This document shows, in pieces, positions 1 through 7,218 of a stretch of DNA of 12,470 nt; positions within the stretch are counted from its first letter, which is position 1, and each line of letters opens with the position of its first letter. This DNA comes from an uncultured Bacteroidales bacterium. Its GTDB lineage: Bacteria; Bacteroidota; Bacteroidia; Bacteroidales; P3. Both the position numbers and the translations under genes were made by a program. The DNA lies in NCBI GenBank assembly GCA_947097635.1, contig CAMURW010000015.1, forward strand, positions 1 to 12,470. The letters are read 5' to 3'. The notes beneath the pieces were generated by a model. It made no database searches. It was given only the letters and a program-made list of their open reading frames with translations, and was not told the origin of the DNA.

Positions 1-3000
1 GGAACCGTGTTGGTGCTGAACCCGCCGGACCAAGCACCATGGTCGCGGTCTATCGCAAGCAGGATGTTGCCGCCATCCCAGGTGTATACGGTATCGAAGC
101 GTACGATATGCCATCCTGTTGCGTCGCAGTTCAGGCTGCCTGTGAACATCAGGTCTCCCGCATTCACGGTATCCCAGTCGCTGGATCCACTGAAGGAGAA
201 CTTGGTGGTAGGTTTCATGTACACGCGGCAGTTGTTGAAATAGGTACCGGCACTTGCATTAGATACACTGTACTTGAAGCCTTCGATAGGATCGCCCACC
301 GTAAGGCCGGAGGCCGCGATGGTGGCACTGTCGATGATGGTTTCCACAAAGCTATAGTTATAGGTAGTGTAACCAGGGAAGTAGCTTGTGGTGCCCATGC
401 TGGCAGAGGTGTCGTAAGCACGATACTCGGTGAAATTGTTGCACATCAGCGTGGTGAAGGCGATGCCGTCGCTCTCCAGGCTGGTGTCGCTGGCGGAGCA
501 ATAGCGTATCACCCAGGCATGATACTCCGTAAGGTCGGTGAGACCAGTGATGGTGGCGCTGTTGGTGGGGGTGGCGAGCCACACGTTGTCGGCCGCCGTG
601 CCGCTGGCGGGACGATAGACAACCGAGTAGTTTTCATTAGCGGGACCGTCCCATGCGAGGGTGGCGGTGCTGCTGGTGGTGTTGGCCACTCGCAGATTGT
701 AGGGACGCGGGCAGCTGGCGTAGGTGATGGAGAGGTTATCCACCTGAGCCATATCGCCCACGAAGTTGGTGATGGGTCCCTGATGGAACCAGAAGAATGC
801 CACACGGTGCACGCCGCTGAGGTTGTCGAAGGTGCCTTCGAAGTGCGTCCAAGCATCCTCACCGTCCAAGTCGTCATAGCGGACATCAGCGATGCGATAC
901 AGGTTGTTCACATTGCCCCACGGTGTGGTGATGTTGTCATCGGTGGACACCACAGGTGCTGCGGGGTCGGCGAGGAATACCATCAGACCGTCGTAACGAG
1001 CGAGGGGAGATCCGCCCATCTTGGCATCGAAGCCAATGGTGAAGGTGGTGTCCACGCTGCCGAAGTCCACATCGCGGTAAGCGGTAATGTTGGAGACGTC
1101 GGCCTGATAGGTGGCATTGCTGTCGTTATAGGTGACAAACATGCCATACTGGCTGCCCGGCACGGAGGGCTGGCCGTAGGTGCCACGAGTCCAGTGCGCC
1201 GTACTGCTGGGATTGCTGCTGGTCTGCCAGTTGGCCCATTCAGCGGCGTTCTCGAAGTCGTAGCTATAAGGCACGGCGGCGGGAAGCTGGCAGGTGGTGA
1301 AGGAGGCAGAACTAGACCATGCGGCAGTGTCCGCAGCGCTGCACACGGCACGCACGCGCCACCTATAATCCGTGCTGGGAGTGAGGCCCGTGATGGTGTA
1401 TGGATGCGACGTGGTGTACACAATAGTACCCGCGCCGGTAAGCATTGCCGCAGTGTCGTACTCTATCAGATAGCCGGCATAGGTGTTGCCGCGGTCGTTC
1501 CAGTCCACTGCCATGGAAGTGGCGGAGATGATGCTGTCGGTGAGGCGGTTCACGCGGGGGCAGGAGCCTTCGCTGACGCATCCCAGGGCCACCTCGAAGC
1601 CATCGTACACCACGCTGACATCGCTGTGGAACTTGATGGTGACGGGTTCGCCGCCTTCAATCTCGATAGAACCGAAGATGCCGCCGCCCGGAGTGCTTTG
1701 CGAGCTATAGAGCAGTGTGCCTGTGGCAGGATCTGCGCCTTGATAAATCTGCAGATAGTCGATAGTACCTTCCTGACGCACCCAACCCGAAGCTATAAAG
1801 TAATAGTTGTTGTCGGGATACACGGTGACATAGCCGTCGTAGCCGTTGGAATACTGGCCCGTGGGGCCGCCATTGTCTGTAACGATTACACCGCAGGCTG
1901 TGGTGTCGAAATGACCGCTGGAAGGCAGGACTATGTAGTTGCCGCTGCTGATAAGAGCGGTGACCGGGCCGCGCCAGTCGCTATATTCGCTGCCGCACTC
2001 CGTGCGTACGTAGAAGTCGTAGCTGAATGCCATGGGAAGCCCCGCAATGGTAGCAGCGTGGGTGGCGATGCCGCTGACGACGTTCACGGTGGCAGTGTCG
2101 GGGTTGAAGCCCATGGGGCCGTATACCACTTGGTAGGAGGTGCCGCTGCCGTTCCAGAACAGGTTCACCGTATCGCCGCTTTGGCTTGCCACGTTGATGG
2201 AGGTGGGACGCATGCAGTCGGGGATGGTGTCGATGACGACGTCGTCAAGATACACATAGTTGTAGGCATAGGAGCTTGTGTAATTCACCGTCAAGGAGAA
2301 GTACGCGATGTGCTTGGCGTTCCAGCTGGGATCCACGTTGCTGAACATCACATCGCGTTCTACCCATGCACTCTGAACGCCGGCAGTAACGGTGTCCACC
2401 GCGTGGAAGGTAGCCAGGTTGGTGGGGTCGCTCATCACGCCCACCACGAGCGTGGCAGGATACTGCGCGGTGTTGTAGCTACTGGCATACATCCAGAAGC
2501 TGGTCATCAGGGAGGTGAGAGGATGTGCCACGGTGTCTATCTCGGGAGAGATAAAGTAGGTGGGGGCAGAGAAGGTGGAGGAGCTGTACATGTTGTAGCT
2601 GTTCGCACCAGAGTGGTGGTAGTAGGCGTAGGTGTAAGGATATGTGTAGCTTCCGTCGCTGATCCAGCAGGTGGGACGCTCGTTGGCGGCATAGCCGTCG
2701 AAGTCCTCGACGTAAGGAATCAGGAACGCGCCGCACGCGGTGCGGAAGGTGGCTGCGGAAGACCAAGTGCTGGTGTCGCTGCCGCAGTCGCTCTGCACAT
2801 ACACATAATACAGAGTGTTTGTCACAAGACCGCTGAGGTGCGCAGTGTCGGTGACGTGAAGCATGCCGCTTACGGTGTCGGGTCTATTGGTGGGCGCTGT
2901 AGTCACGGCCACGTTCCAGACTGTGGCAGAGCCTGCCTCGTACCATGTGACATCGGCGCTGGCGGTGTCTATGTCGCAGACCTGCACGTTGCGAGGAGCG

Positions 3001-5885
3001 GGACACGCGGGTACGTCCACGCAGCCTTCGAAAGTCCAGGCAGTGCGATTGGAGGTGTATGAACTATTGCTGAAAGTGAGGCAGTTGCCGGTAGTGACAA
3101 TGACATTGTCTCCATAACGATAGATGGTTGCATAGGTATTGTTGGGCACGGACTGCGCGCGAGCTGACATACCAGACGAGGAATAGGCACCAACGTTGGT
3201 ACAAGCGCCGTTGTAGCTGTTGAGGAACATGACGCACAGGTTGCTGACGCCATCCCAGTAGAAAGCGGTGTCGAACATGTATTCCTTCACGCCTACGGTG
3301 TTTGTAGCTGCGGAGTCGGCCCACACCTGATGGAAGTTGGCGACTGGCACATAGCTCGTGCTGGAGGTGAAGCGCTCCATGGCAGTGGCAGCCAAGTAGA
3401 TGCTCTGCCGCTTGCAGTAGGAGGAGGTAGATGTCCACTCCAGTTTCATCTTGCGGATATATCCGCGATAGAGACCCATCTCGTTAAGTTCGGCTGCGGT
3501 ATAGATGGTTTGGCTCATGGAGCTGCCATAACTCGTGTAGATGGGGCATCCTGGGATCGTGGCGGCGCCTGGGACGGAAGCGAAGCCATAAGTGAGGCTG
3601 TCGCCGCAGTCGAAGCCGGTGGTGCCGATGGCAACCGAGCTCCATTCGCTCTGCTCGGAACCGCAGTCGGCCTGCACATAAAAGTAGTAGGCGGTAACGG
3701 GGTCTAGGCCGGAGATGGTGACGGGGTTGGTAGTAACGGGGGTGGGAGTGTAGCTGGCAAAGAGGCTGTCGGCAATGGGGACTGTGTCGTAGACGATATT
3801 CCAGCCGGTGGCATCGCCGTTCTCAGTCCAGGAGAGGGTCAAGTCGTTACTACCGGGCATGGAAGCCGCAAGGCCGCTGGGACGGTAGCAAGTGGGAGCA
3901 AGGTCGATGTGAATATCGTCTATGTTCACATTGTTGTAATAAGTACGGCCGATGCCGGTGTTTCCCACGATGGGTTGACTAACGAAAGCGATGTAGGCAG
4001 CGCCCAAGGTGTCGGGGATGTTGTTGAAGTAAACTTCAGCTTCGTTCCAAGCGCCATACTCGCCATAAACCGTGTCGACGGGGTAGAAGGTGGACAAATC
4101 CGCAGGGTTGGTCATCAAGCCCACCACAATGGAACGGGTGTACTCTCTGCCAGAATATCCATAAGGATCCTTGACGGAGAGACGTGCAAGCAAGGTGTTC
4201 ATCTCATTGGTCAACGTGTCCACAGGGCCTACGGCATAATAAGTGTAGACATTACCTACAGAACCCATAGAGTAACTTGTATACATGTAGAGGCTCTTGT
4301 TGCCGCTGGCAGCGGTGGTGGTAACGGCATAGGGATAGCTGTAGGCAGGATTGTAGGACACAGCCGTGCCGCAGAAGGGAACCTCTCCACTGGCCAAATC
4401 CTCGAAGCCGTAGTCGTAGGGGATGGGCAGGAATTCGAAGCAGCTCGTGCGCAGTGCGCTTTCTCTGGCGCGACTGGTGTCGCCCGCGTCACAGAGGGCA
4501 TAAATTTTCACAGTGTAGACGGTGGCTGTGTCGAGGCCGGTGAAGGTAGCCTCGCTGACAGAGACATCCTGTACGCCTACGAGGGAGTCGTTGTAGTATA
4601 TCTCGGCAAGCCATTCGCTCTCCATGCCACCGGCCACCCATGTGGCGGTGATGGAAGAGGGGGTGGGAGACACGAGGCTGAGGCTGTCTGGAGCGGGGCA
4701 GGAGTTGGTGTAGCAGCCCACGTTCAGCTCAAAGCCGGCGTACTGGCCAGAGCCGTCGCTGTGGAATTGCAGCGTCACGGGTCCCTGCTCGGAGTAGATT
4801 TGGGGGATGGTGCCGGTGCCGCTGCCTGTCCATGCCCACAGCAGCGCGCCGGTGGTGCCTACACCTTCATATATCTTCAGCCAGTCCCAGTAGGCGCTTT
4901 CGAAGTGGCAGGTGCCGAATGCGGTGATATACATTCCATCTGTGGGGTAAAGCACTAACGTGCTGTTGCTGCTGTTGGAATAGTCGCCGTCGGGACCGCC
5001 ATCGTCGTAGATGATGTATCCGCAGGCATTGTGCAGTGTGTCGCTGCCAGTGACGACCATGAGGTGTTCCCGAGTGGTTCTCACCGTGAGCGGTCCCACC
5101 CAGAAGCTGTTCTCGTCGGTGCAGGCGGCGCGAAGGTAGAAGTTGTATCTCTGACCGGAGGTGAGTCCAGCCACCTCAATGCTGTCGGTAGTAGAGGATA
5201 GCACATTGGTGCCGTCGAGATACACGCTGTCCGGCTCGATGCTGCCGATGCCATAAACGATGTCGAAGTTTGTAGCGCTGCCCATGTTCCATGCCAACGT
5301 GCAGCTTGTGGTGTCGCTGACGCGGACGGCAAAGTCTGTGGGAACGGGGCAAGCGGGAGGATCTCCTATCTCGATATCGTCTAGGGTGATGCAATAACCA
5401 TAGTCGTCATAGCCTTCGAAACGCACTTTGAAAGTGCTGGTGTTGGCACTATCGGGGATGTCAATCGTCACGTGTGTCCACGTGGTGACGCTGGTGTTGT
5501 AGGTGCCGGCAGTGACCCAGTTGGCGCCATTGTCGCTACTGTACTTCACGGTGAGAACGTTCTGGTCACTGCCCCAAGAGGGATTGGTGTACCAGAAAGC
5601 AATTCTGCTGCTGTCTGCACTGGAAAGGTCGAGTGTGGGCGAGGTGATAGTACACGACGCTTCATTTCCGTCGCCATCCATAATGAGCATATAAGACCCC
5701 GTATGCGGGGCTACAGAGCTGTGGCTCGGTGATGATCCCACATACCAGTGGGGATCGCCCGAAGAGGCGACCCACCTGGTGGGGATGGCTCCGCCTTCAA
5801 ATCCTTCCAGGATTTGTCCTTGCGTTACCCACGGCACCATTAGCAGGGCTGCCATAAGTAACATCTTTCGTAAGAACTGTTGCAT
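1..5885 (-). CDS. Giant secreted multi-domain adhesin-like protein (FnIII / choice-of-anchor J / CUB-like), C-terminus off window
   Basis: One open frame runs from ATG 5885-5883 to the window edge with no stop: 1,961 complete codons. Residues 1-24 look like a type I signal peptide (basic n-region QQFLRK, hydrophobic MLLMAALLMVPWV, then TQGQ) with no lipobox. Approximate modules: anchor-J/cleaved-adhesin-like 25-170; FnIII 173-268; CUB-like 275-392; FnIII 394-481; anchor-J-like 482-662; FnIII 664-755; Cys-containing beta domain 757-955; FnIII 959-1050; anchor-J-like 1051-1220; FnIII 1221-1310; CUB-like 1311-1434; FnIII 1436-1533; anchor-J-like 1534-1722; FnIII 1723-1813; second beta domain from 1814. 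FnIII modules recur as CP-x-P starts and Y-x-F-Y-V-x-(A/S/T)-x-C-G-S ends. Anchor-J modules end in D-(D/N)-(I/V/L). Such proteins in Bacteroidetes are usually exported by the type IX system and displayed on the surface, but the C-terminal sorting domain is not visible. The exact role (adhesin, matrix protein, protease scaffold) cannot be told; no catalytic motif was seen. Confidence 0.9.
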   Translation of the reverse strand, partial: MQQFLRKMLLMAALLMVPWVTQGQILEGFEGGAIPTRWVASSGDPHWYVGSSPSHSSVAPHTGSYMLIMDGDGNEASCTITSPTLDLSSADSSRIAFWYTNPSWGSDQNVLTVKYSSDNGANWVTAGTYNTSVTTWTHVTIDIPDSANTSTFKVRFEGYDDYGYCITLDDIEIGDPPACPVPTDFAVRVSDTTSCTLAWNMGSATNFDIVYGIGSIEPDSVYLDGTNVLSSTTDSIEVAGLTSGQRYNFYLRAACTDENSFWVGPLTVRTTREHLMVVTGSDTLHNACGYIIYDDGGPDGDYSNSSNSTLVLYPTDGMYITAFGTCHFESAYWDWLKIYEGVGTTGALLWAWTGSGTGTIPQIYSEQGPVTLQFHSDGSGQYAGFELNVGCYTNSCPAPDSLSLVSPTPSSITATWVAGGMESEWLAEIYYNDSLVGVQDVSVSEATFTGLDTATVYTVKIYALCDAGDTSRARESALRTSCFEFLPIPYDYGFEDLASGEVPFCGTAVSYNPAYSYPYAVTTTAASGNKSLYMYTSYSMGSVGNVYTYYAVGPVDTLTNEMNTLLARLSVKDPYGYSGREYTRSIVVGLMTNPADLSTFYPVDTVYGEYGAWNEAEVYFNNIPDTLGAAYIAFVSQPIVGNTGIGRTYYNNVNIDDIHIDLAPTCYRPSGLAASMPGSNDLTLSWTENGDATGWNIVYDTVPIADSLFASYTPTPVTTNPVTISGLDPVTAYYFYVQADCGSEQSEWSSVAIGTTGFDCGDSLTYGFASVPGAATIPGCPIYTSYGSSMSQTIYTAAELNEMGLYRGYIRKMKLEWTSTSSYCKRQSIYLAATAMERFTSSTSYVPVANFHQVWADSAATNTVGVKEYMFDTAFYWDGVSNLCVMFLNSYNGACTNVGAYSSSGMSARAQSVPNNTYATIYRYGDNVIVTTGNCLTFSNSSYTSNRTAWTFEGCVDVPACPAPRNVQVCDIDTASADVTWYEAGSATVWNVAVTTAPTNRPDTVSGMLHVTDTAHLSGLVTNTLYYVYVQSDCGSDTSTWSSAATFRTACGAFLIPYVEDFDGYAANERPTCWISDGSYTYPYTYAYYHHSGANSYNMYSSSTFSAPTYFISPEIDTVAHPLTSLMTSFWMYASSYNTAQYPATLVVGVMSDPTNLATFHAVDTVTAGVQSAWVERDVMFSNVDPSWNAKHIAYFSLTVNYTSSYAYNYVYLDDVVIDTIPDCMRPTSINVASQSGDTVNLFWNGSGTSYQVVYGPMGFNPDTATVNVVSGIATHAATIAGLPMAFSYDFYVRTECGSEYSDWRGPVTALISSGNYIVLPSSGHFDTTACGVIVTDNGGPTGQYSNGYDGYVTVYPDNNYYFIASGWVRQEGTIDYLQIYQGADPATGTLLYSSQSTPGGGIFGSIEIEGGEPVTIKFHSDVSVVYDGFEVALGCVSEGSCPRVNRLTDSIISATSMAVDWNDRGNTYAGYLIEYDTAAMLTGAGTIVYTTSHPYTITGLTPSTDYRWRVRAVCSAADTAAWSSSASFTTCQLPAAVPYSYDFENAAEWANWQTSSNPSSTAHWTRGTYGQPSVPGSQYGMFVTYNDSNATYQADVSNITAYRDVDFGSVDTTFTIGFDAKMGGSPLARYDGLMVFLADPAAPVVSTDDNITTPWGNVNNLYRIADVRYDDLDGEDAWTHFEGTFDNLSGVHRVAFFWFHQGPITNFVGDMAQVDNLSITYASCPRPYNLRVANTTSSTATLAWDGPANENYSVVYRPASGTAADNVWLATPTNSATITGLTDLTEYHAWVIRYCSASDTSLESDGIAFTTLMCNNFTEYRAYDTSASMGTTSYFPGYTTYNYSFVETIIDSATIAASGLTVGDPIEGFKYSVSNASAGTYFNNCRVYMKPTTKFSFSGSSDWDTVNAGDLMFTGSLNCDATGWHIVRFDTVYTWDGGNILLAIDRDHGAWSGGFSTNTV

Positions 5886-5989
5886 AATGATAAAGATTTA
5901 GTTAATAATTAATATAATTTTCGCTCTCAGCAAAAACATCAAGCTTAAAAATTTTCTTTTTTTTGCAAATCTTCGTTCTCGGCTTGCGC

Positions 5990-5997
5990 CAAAGTTA
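5990..5997 (-). promoter_or_regulatory. Bacteroidetes -7 element TAACTTTG upstream of the giant gene
   Basis: The minus strand reads TAACTTTG, an exact match to the Bacteroidetes TAnnTTTG element, about 104 nt upstream of the ATG at 5885. No TTTG lies at the usual 19-21 nt spacing; the nearest is TTTC at 16 nt. A second perfect match, TATCTTTG, lies further up at 6026-6033, and a weaker arrangement TTTG-N18-TAAGCTTG lies nearer the gene at 5940-5969. The choice among the three is uncertain. The leader below is AT-rich and lacks a Shine-Dalgarno sequence, which is normal for the phylum. Confidence 0.4.
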
Positions 5998-6382
5998 CGG
6001 AAGTTTGACCGATGAAAGTTGGGGACAAAGATACATTTTTTTTTCCATACTTATGTGTGATATTTTCCACAAAAAAATAAAAAAATATTAATTGTCTCTT
6101 TTTCAACGCAATAATAAGAAGAAAAAATAACGTCTCTGGCTGGTTTTCGTCTTCCGAAAAACTATTTCGAAGTGATATATTCAAAATTTATCCTCAATTT
6201 TTGATGCTACACTTCTAAGCATTCTATAGATAAAGATAAACGACGGGTGTACTGACATGCAAAGTCACCGATAAAAGGATGTTGCTGTCTTGGTGAAAAA
6301 AAATCCCAAGTTCAAATAGCAAATGCTTCTTTTGCCAAGGACGAGATGCCACTGATTGAGAAAGGCGGTGCTTCATTTGTTT
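5998..6382. other. AT-rich intergenic DNA with A/T tracts, no gene seen
   Basis: This stretch holds several runs of seven to ten A or T (about 6036-6044, 6071-6088 and 6294-6302), which may bend DNA upstream of the giant gene. Short open frames exist on both strands but show no family resemblance or coding-like composition. The only motif I can name is the TATCTTTG element on the minus strand at 6026-6033. I see no RNA gene, CRISPR array or insertion sequence. Confidence 0.5.
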
Positions 6383-6415
6383 GTAGCCCCTGCGGCTTGC
6401 CTGCACCTTGCTTGC
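6383..6415. repeat. Imperfect 11-bp tandem array A (3 units)
   Basis: Read on the minus strand, three consecutive 11-mers begin at 6415, 6404 and 6393: GCAAGCAAGGT, GCAGGCAAGCC and GCAGGGGCTAC. Each opens with GCA(A/G)G and the copies decay away from the hairpin at 6416-6431. The unit length equals that of the adjoining array B. I recall similar arrays in intergenic DNA of Prevotella and Bacteroides, but cannot verify this here. Confidence 0.6.
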
Positions 6416-6431
6416 GTCGGAATTTTCCGAC
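6416..6431. repeat. Hairpin joining the two 11-bp arrays
   Basis: The top strand reads gtcggaattttccgac, an inverted repeat with seven complementary bases on each side of a 2-base centre (six pairs with a 4-base loop is more realistic). It sits at the junction of arrays A and B and shares its GTCGG/CCGAC core with the array B unit, so it may have arisen by inversion of one unit. There is no T tract beside it on either strand, so a simple terminator is unlikely. Confidence 0.6.
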
Positions 6432-6481
6432 CCATCACCGACCTATCCCCGACCCATCCCCGACCCATCTCCGACCCTTGA
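6427..6481. repeat. 11-bp tandem array B (5 units), G-quadruplex pattern on the minus strand
   Basis: Five consecutive top-strand 11-mers start at 6427, 6438, 6449, 6460 and 6471. All follow CCGACC(C/T)(A/T)T plus two variable bases. The four C tracts at 6447-6450, 6453-6455, 6458-6461 and 6464-6466 give, on the minus strand, four G tracts of three or four separated by two bases, which satisfies the G3+ N1-7 quadruplex rule. The minus strand is the coding-direction strand for all neighbouring genes, so an RNA quadruplex could form if transcription reads through. Confidence 0.8.
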
Positions 6482-6673
6482 CTGATATCGTCAGCACTCC
6501 ATCGGGGCGGTTGAAACATCGTTTTACCTTATTATCTATCACTACAAATAACATAAGTACCCCAAAATTTGATGCCCAACATTCCCAGTGGCTATCCGAA
6601 AACAAAGGAAAACACCCTCCATCAGCCTATAGTTTGCATGTTTCTCACCCACAAAAGGATAGTTGCAAAAAGA

Positions 6674-6707
6674 ACAAAGGGCATCCTTTTCATGGGATGC
6701 CCTCTGT
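6674..6707 (-). terminator. Intrinsic terminator downstream of the small ORF
   Basis: A perfect 9-bp stem (agggcatcc at 6678-6686 with ggatgccct at 6695-6703) encloses an 8-base loop. After one A-C mismatch it extends by ACA/TGT to about 13 positions. On the minus strand the stem is followed by TTTGTTCTTTTTG, a T-rich tail. It lies about 30 nt past the stop codon at 6737, as expected for a minus-strand transcript ending there. The opposite side has only a weak CTGTTTCTC tail, so plus-strand use is less likely. Confidence 0.7.
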
Positions 6708-6736
6708 TTCTCAAAGACAGAAGCAAGATGGATTAC

Positions 6737-6922
6737 CTAGTTGAGGCAGATTTTTATCTTTACTTCTTTGACATTGACTAGTTGGACGCAATGAGAATGC
6801 CGCGCATAGTTGTGTATGTTCTGCAGCACTCGCAGCGAAGGTTGCAGCTTGCTTACGGACTTCGAAGATGTATTTGTGCTTAGGCCCTGAAGGCTTTCTG
6901 TGAAATCGTAGTTCTGCATCAT
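6737..6922 (-). CDS. Small hypothetical protein, 61 residues
   Basis: The frame starts at tandem ATG codons (6922-6917) and ends at TAG 6739-6737. The product begins MMQNYDFTESL, has a central LQPSLRVLQNIHNYARH segment predicted to be helical, and ends in CLN. A start 20 codons upstream (6982) is possible, but its first codons fall in a hairpin (6953-6984), so I prefer 6922. Support comes from context: a promoter-like element about 90 nt upstream, a leader hairpin, and a strong terminator about 30 nt after the stop. The pattern (DFTES near the start, L-x-PS, helix with YA/FA, LN at the end) resembles short hypothetical proteins I recall from Prevotella, but I cannot confirm it. No function is assigned. 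It could be a translated leader or a fortuitous frame within a small RNA. Confidence 0.4.
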   Translation of the reverse strand: MMQNYDFTESLQGLSTNTSSKSVSKLQPSLRVLQNIHNYARHSHCVQLVNVKEVKIKICLN

Positions 6923-6952
6923 ACGCTGTAATATTAATGTACAATTTTTTTT

Positions 6953-6984
6953 AAATGCGGATGACGGAGAGGCCGTCTGCATTT
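6953..6984 (-). other. Hairpin in the leader of the small ORF
   Basis: An outer 6-bp stem (aaatgc 6953-6958 with gcattt 6979-6984) and an inner 5-bp stem (gacgg 6963-6967 with ccgtc 6973-6977) are separated by an asymmetric bulge and close a 5-base loop. On the minus strand it is followed by A-rich rather than T-rich sequence, so it is not an intrinsic terminator. It could act as a leader structure controlling translation or RNA stability of the 6737-6922 ORF. Confidence 0.45.
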
Positions 6985-7010
6985 ACATAATTAACACAGT
7001 AGTCCCACTT

Positions 7011-7026
7011 TTATTGCACAAAGACA
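7011..7026 (-). promoter_or_regulatory. Promoter-like motif TGTCTTTGTGCAATAA
   Basis: The minus strand carries TGTCTTTG, one mismatch from TAnnTTTG, about 88 nt above the small ORF start. The 16-base string differs at a single position from the one at 7963-7978. No clear -33 TTTG is found at 19-21 nt upstream. It is a plausible start of the small-ORF transcript, assigned with low certainty. Confidence 0.3.
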
Positions 7027-7079
7027 AATATTTAACATTTTAGCACTATTTTTTTAACAGAACAGGAGGGCACGGACAT

Positions 7080-7113
7080 TGAAAAACGTCCTCCTCTTGT
7101 GGGGGAAGACGTT
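7080..7113 (-). terminator. Intrinsic terminator of the ECF sigma factor gene
   Basis: On the minus strand AACGTCTTCC (7113-7104) pairs with GGAGGACGTT (7094-7085) in a 10-bp stem with one T-G wobble and a 9-base loop. The transcript continues UUUC, so with the stem's last bases there is a run of five U. It lies about 105 nt after the sigma factor stop at 7219. A smaller GC-rich hairpin (cgtgcc 7173-7178 with ggcacg 7187-7192) lies between gene and terminator and has no U tail. Confidence 0.7.
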
Positions 7114-7218
7114 AATTTTGGGGGAGGAATGGCTTTCAGAAAAAACCAGGTCTCACTTCAGTGGGATTCTGCCGTGCCTTGGGTGAGGCACGCATCATCA
7201 AGGTATCATACAGCAAGA

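Noticed and set aside
39..3062. 1,007-codon plus-strand open frame
   Set aside because: It is exactly antisense and codon-aligned to the giant minus-strand gene. Its translation is low-complexity (V/G/A/H-rich) with no domain or signal peptide, and codon avoidance in the sense gene explains it.
3909..4958. 349-codon plus-strand open frame
   Set aside because: Also in register antisense to the giant gene, which has clear FnIII, CUB-like and anchor-J modules across the same bases.
5945..6184. 79-codon minus-strand frame upstream of the giant gene
   Set aside because: It lies in very AT-rich DNA, overlaps the promoter elements, has Lys/Phe/Asn content typical of translated A/T tracts, and shows no family resemblance.
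6383..6481. CRISPR array
   Set aside because: The unit is only 11 bp with no spacers between copies and no cas genes nearby; it is a simple tandem repeat.
6346..6744. 132-codon plus-strand open frame
   Set aside because: It translates straight through both 11-bp arrays and the terminator hairpin, giving Pro/His-rich sequence; it also opposes the terminator and small ORF on the other strand.
5886..7218. tRNA, rRNA or insertion sequence in the long intergenic region
   Set aside because: No cloverleaf with TTC/anticodon arms, no rRNA signature, no transposase fragment and no terminal inverted repeats with target duplications were seen on either strand.
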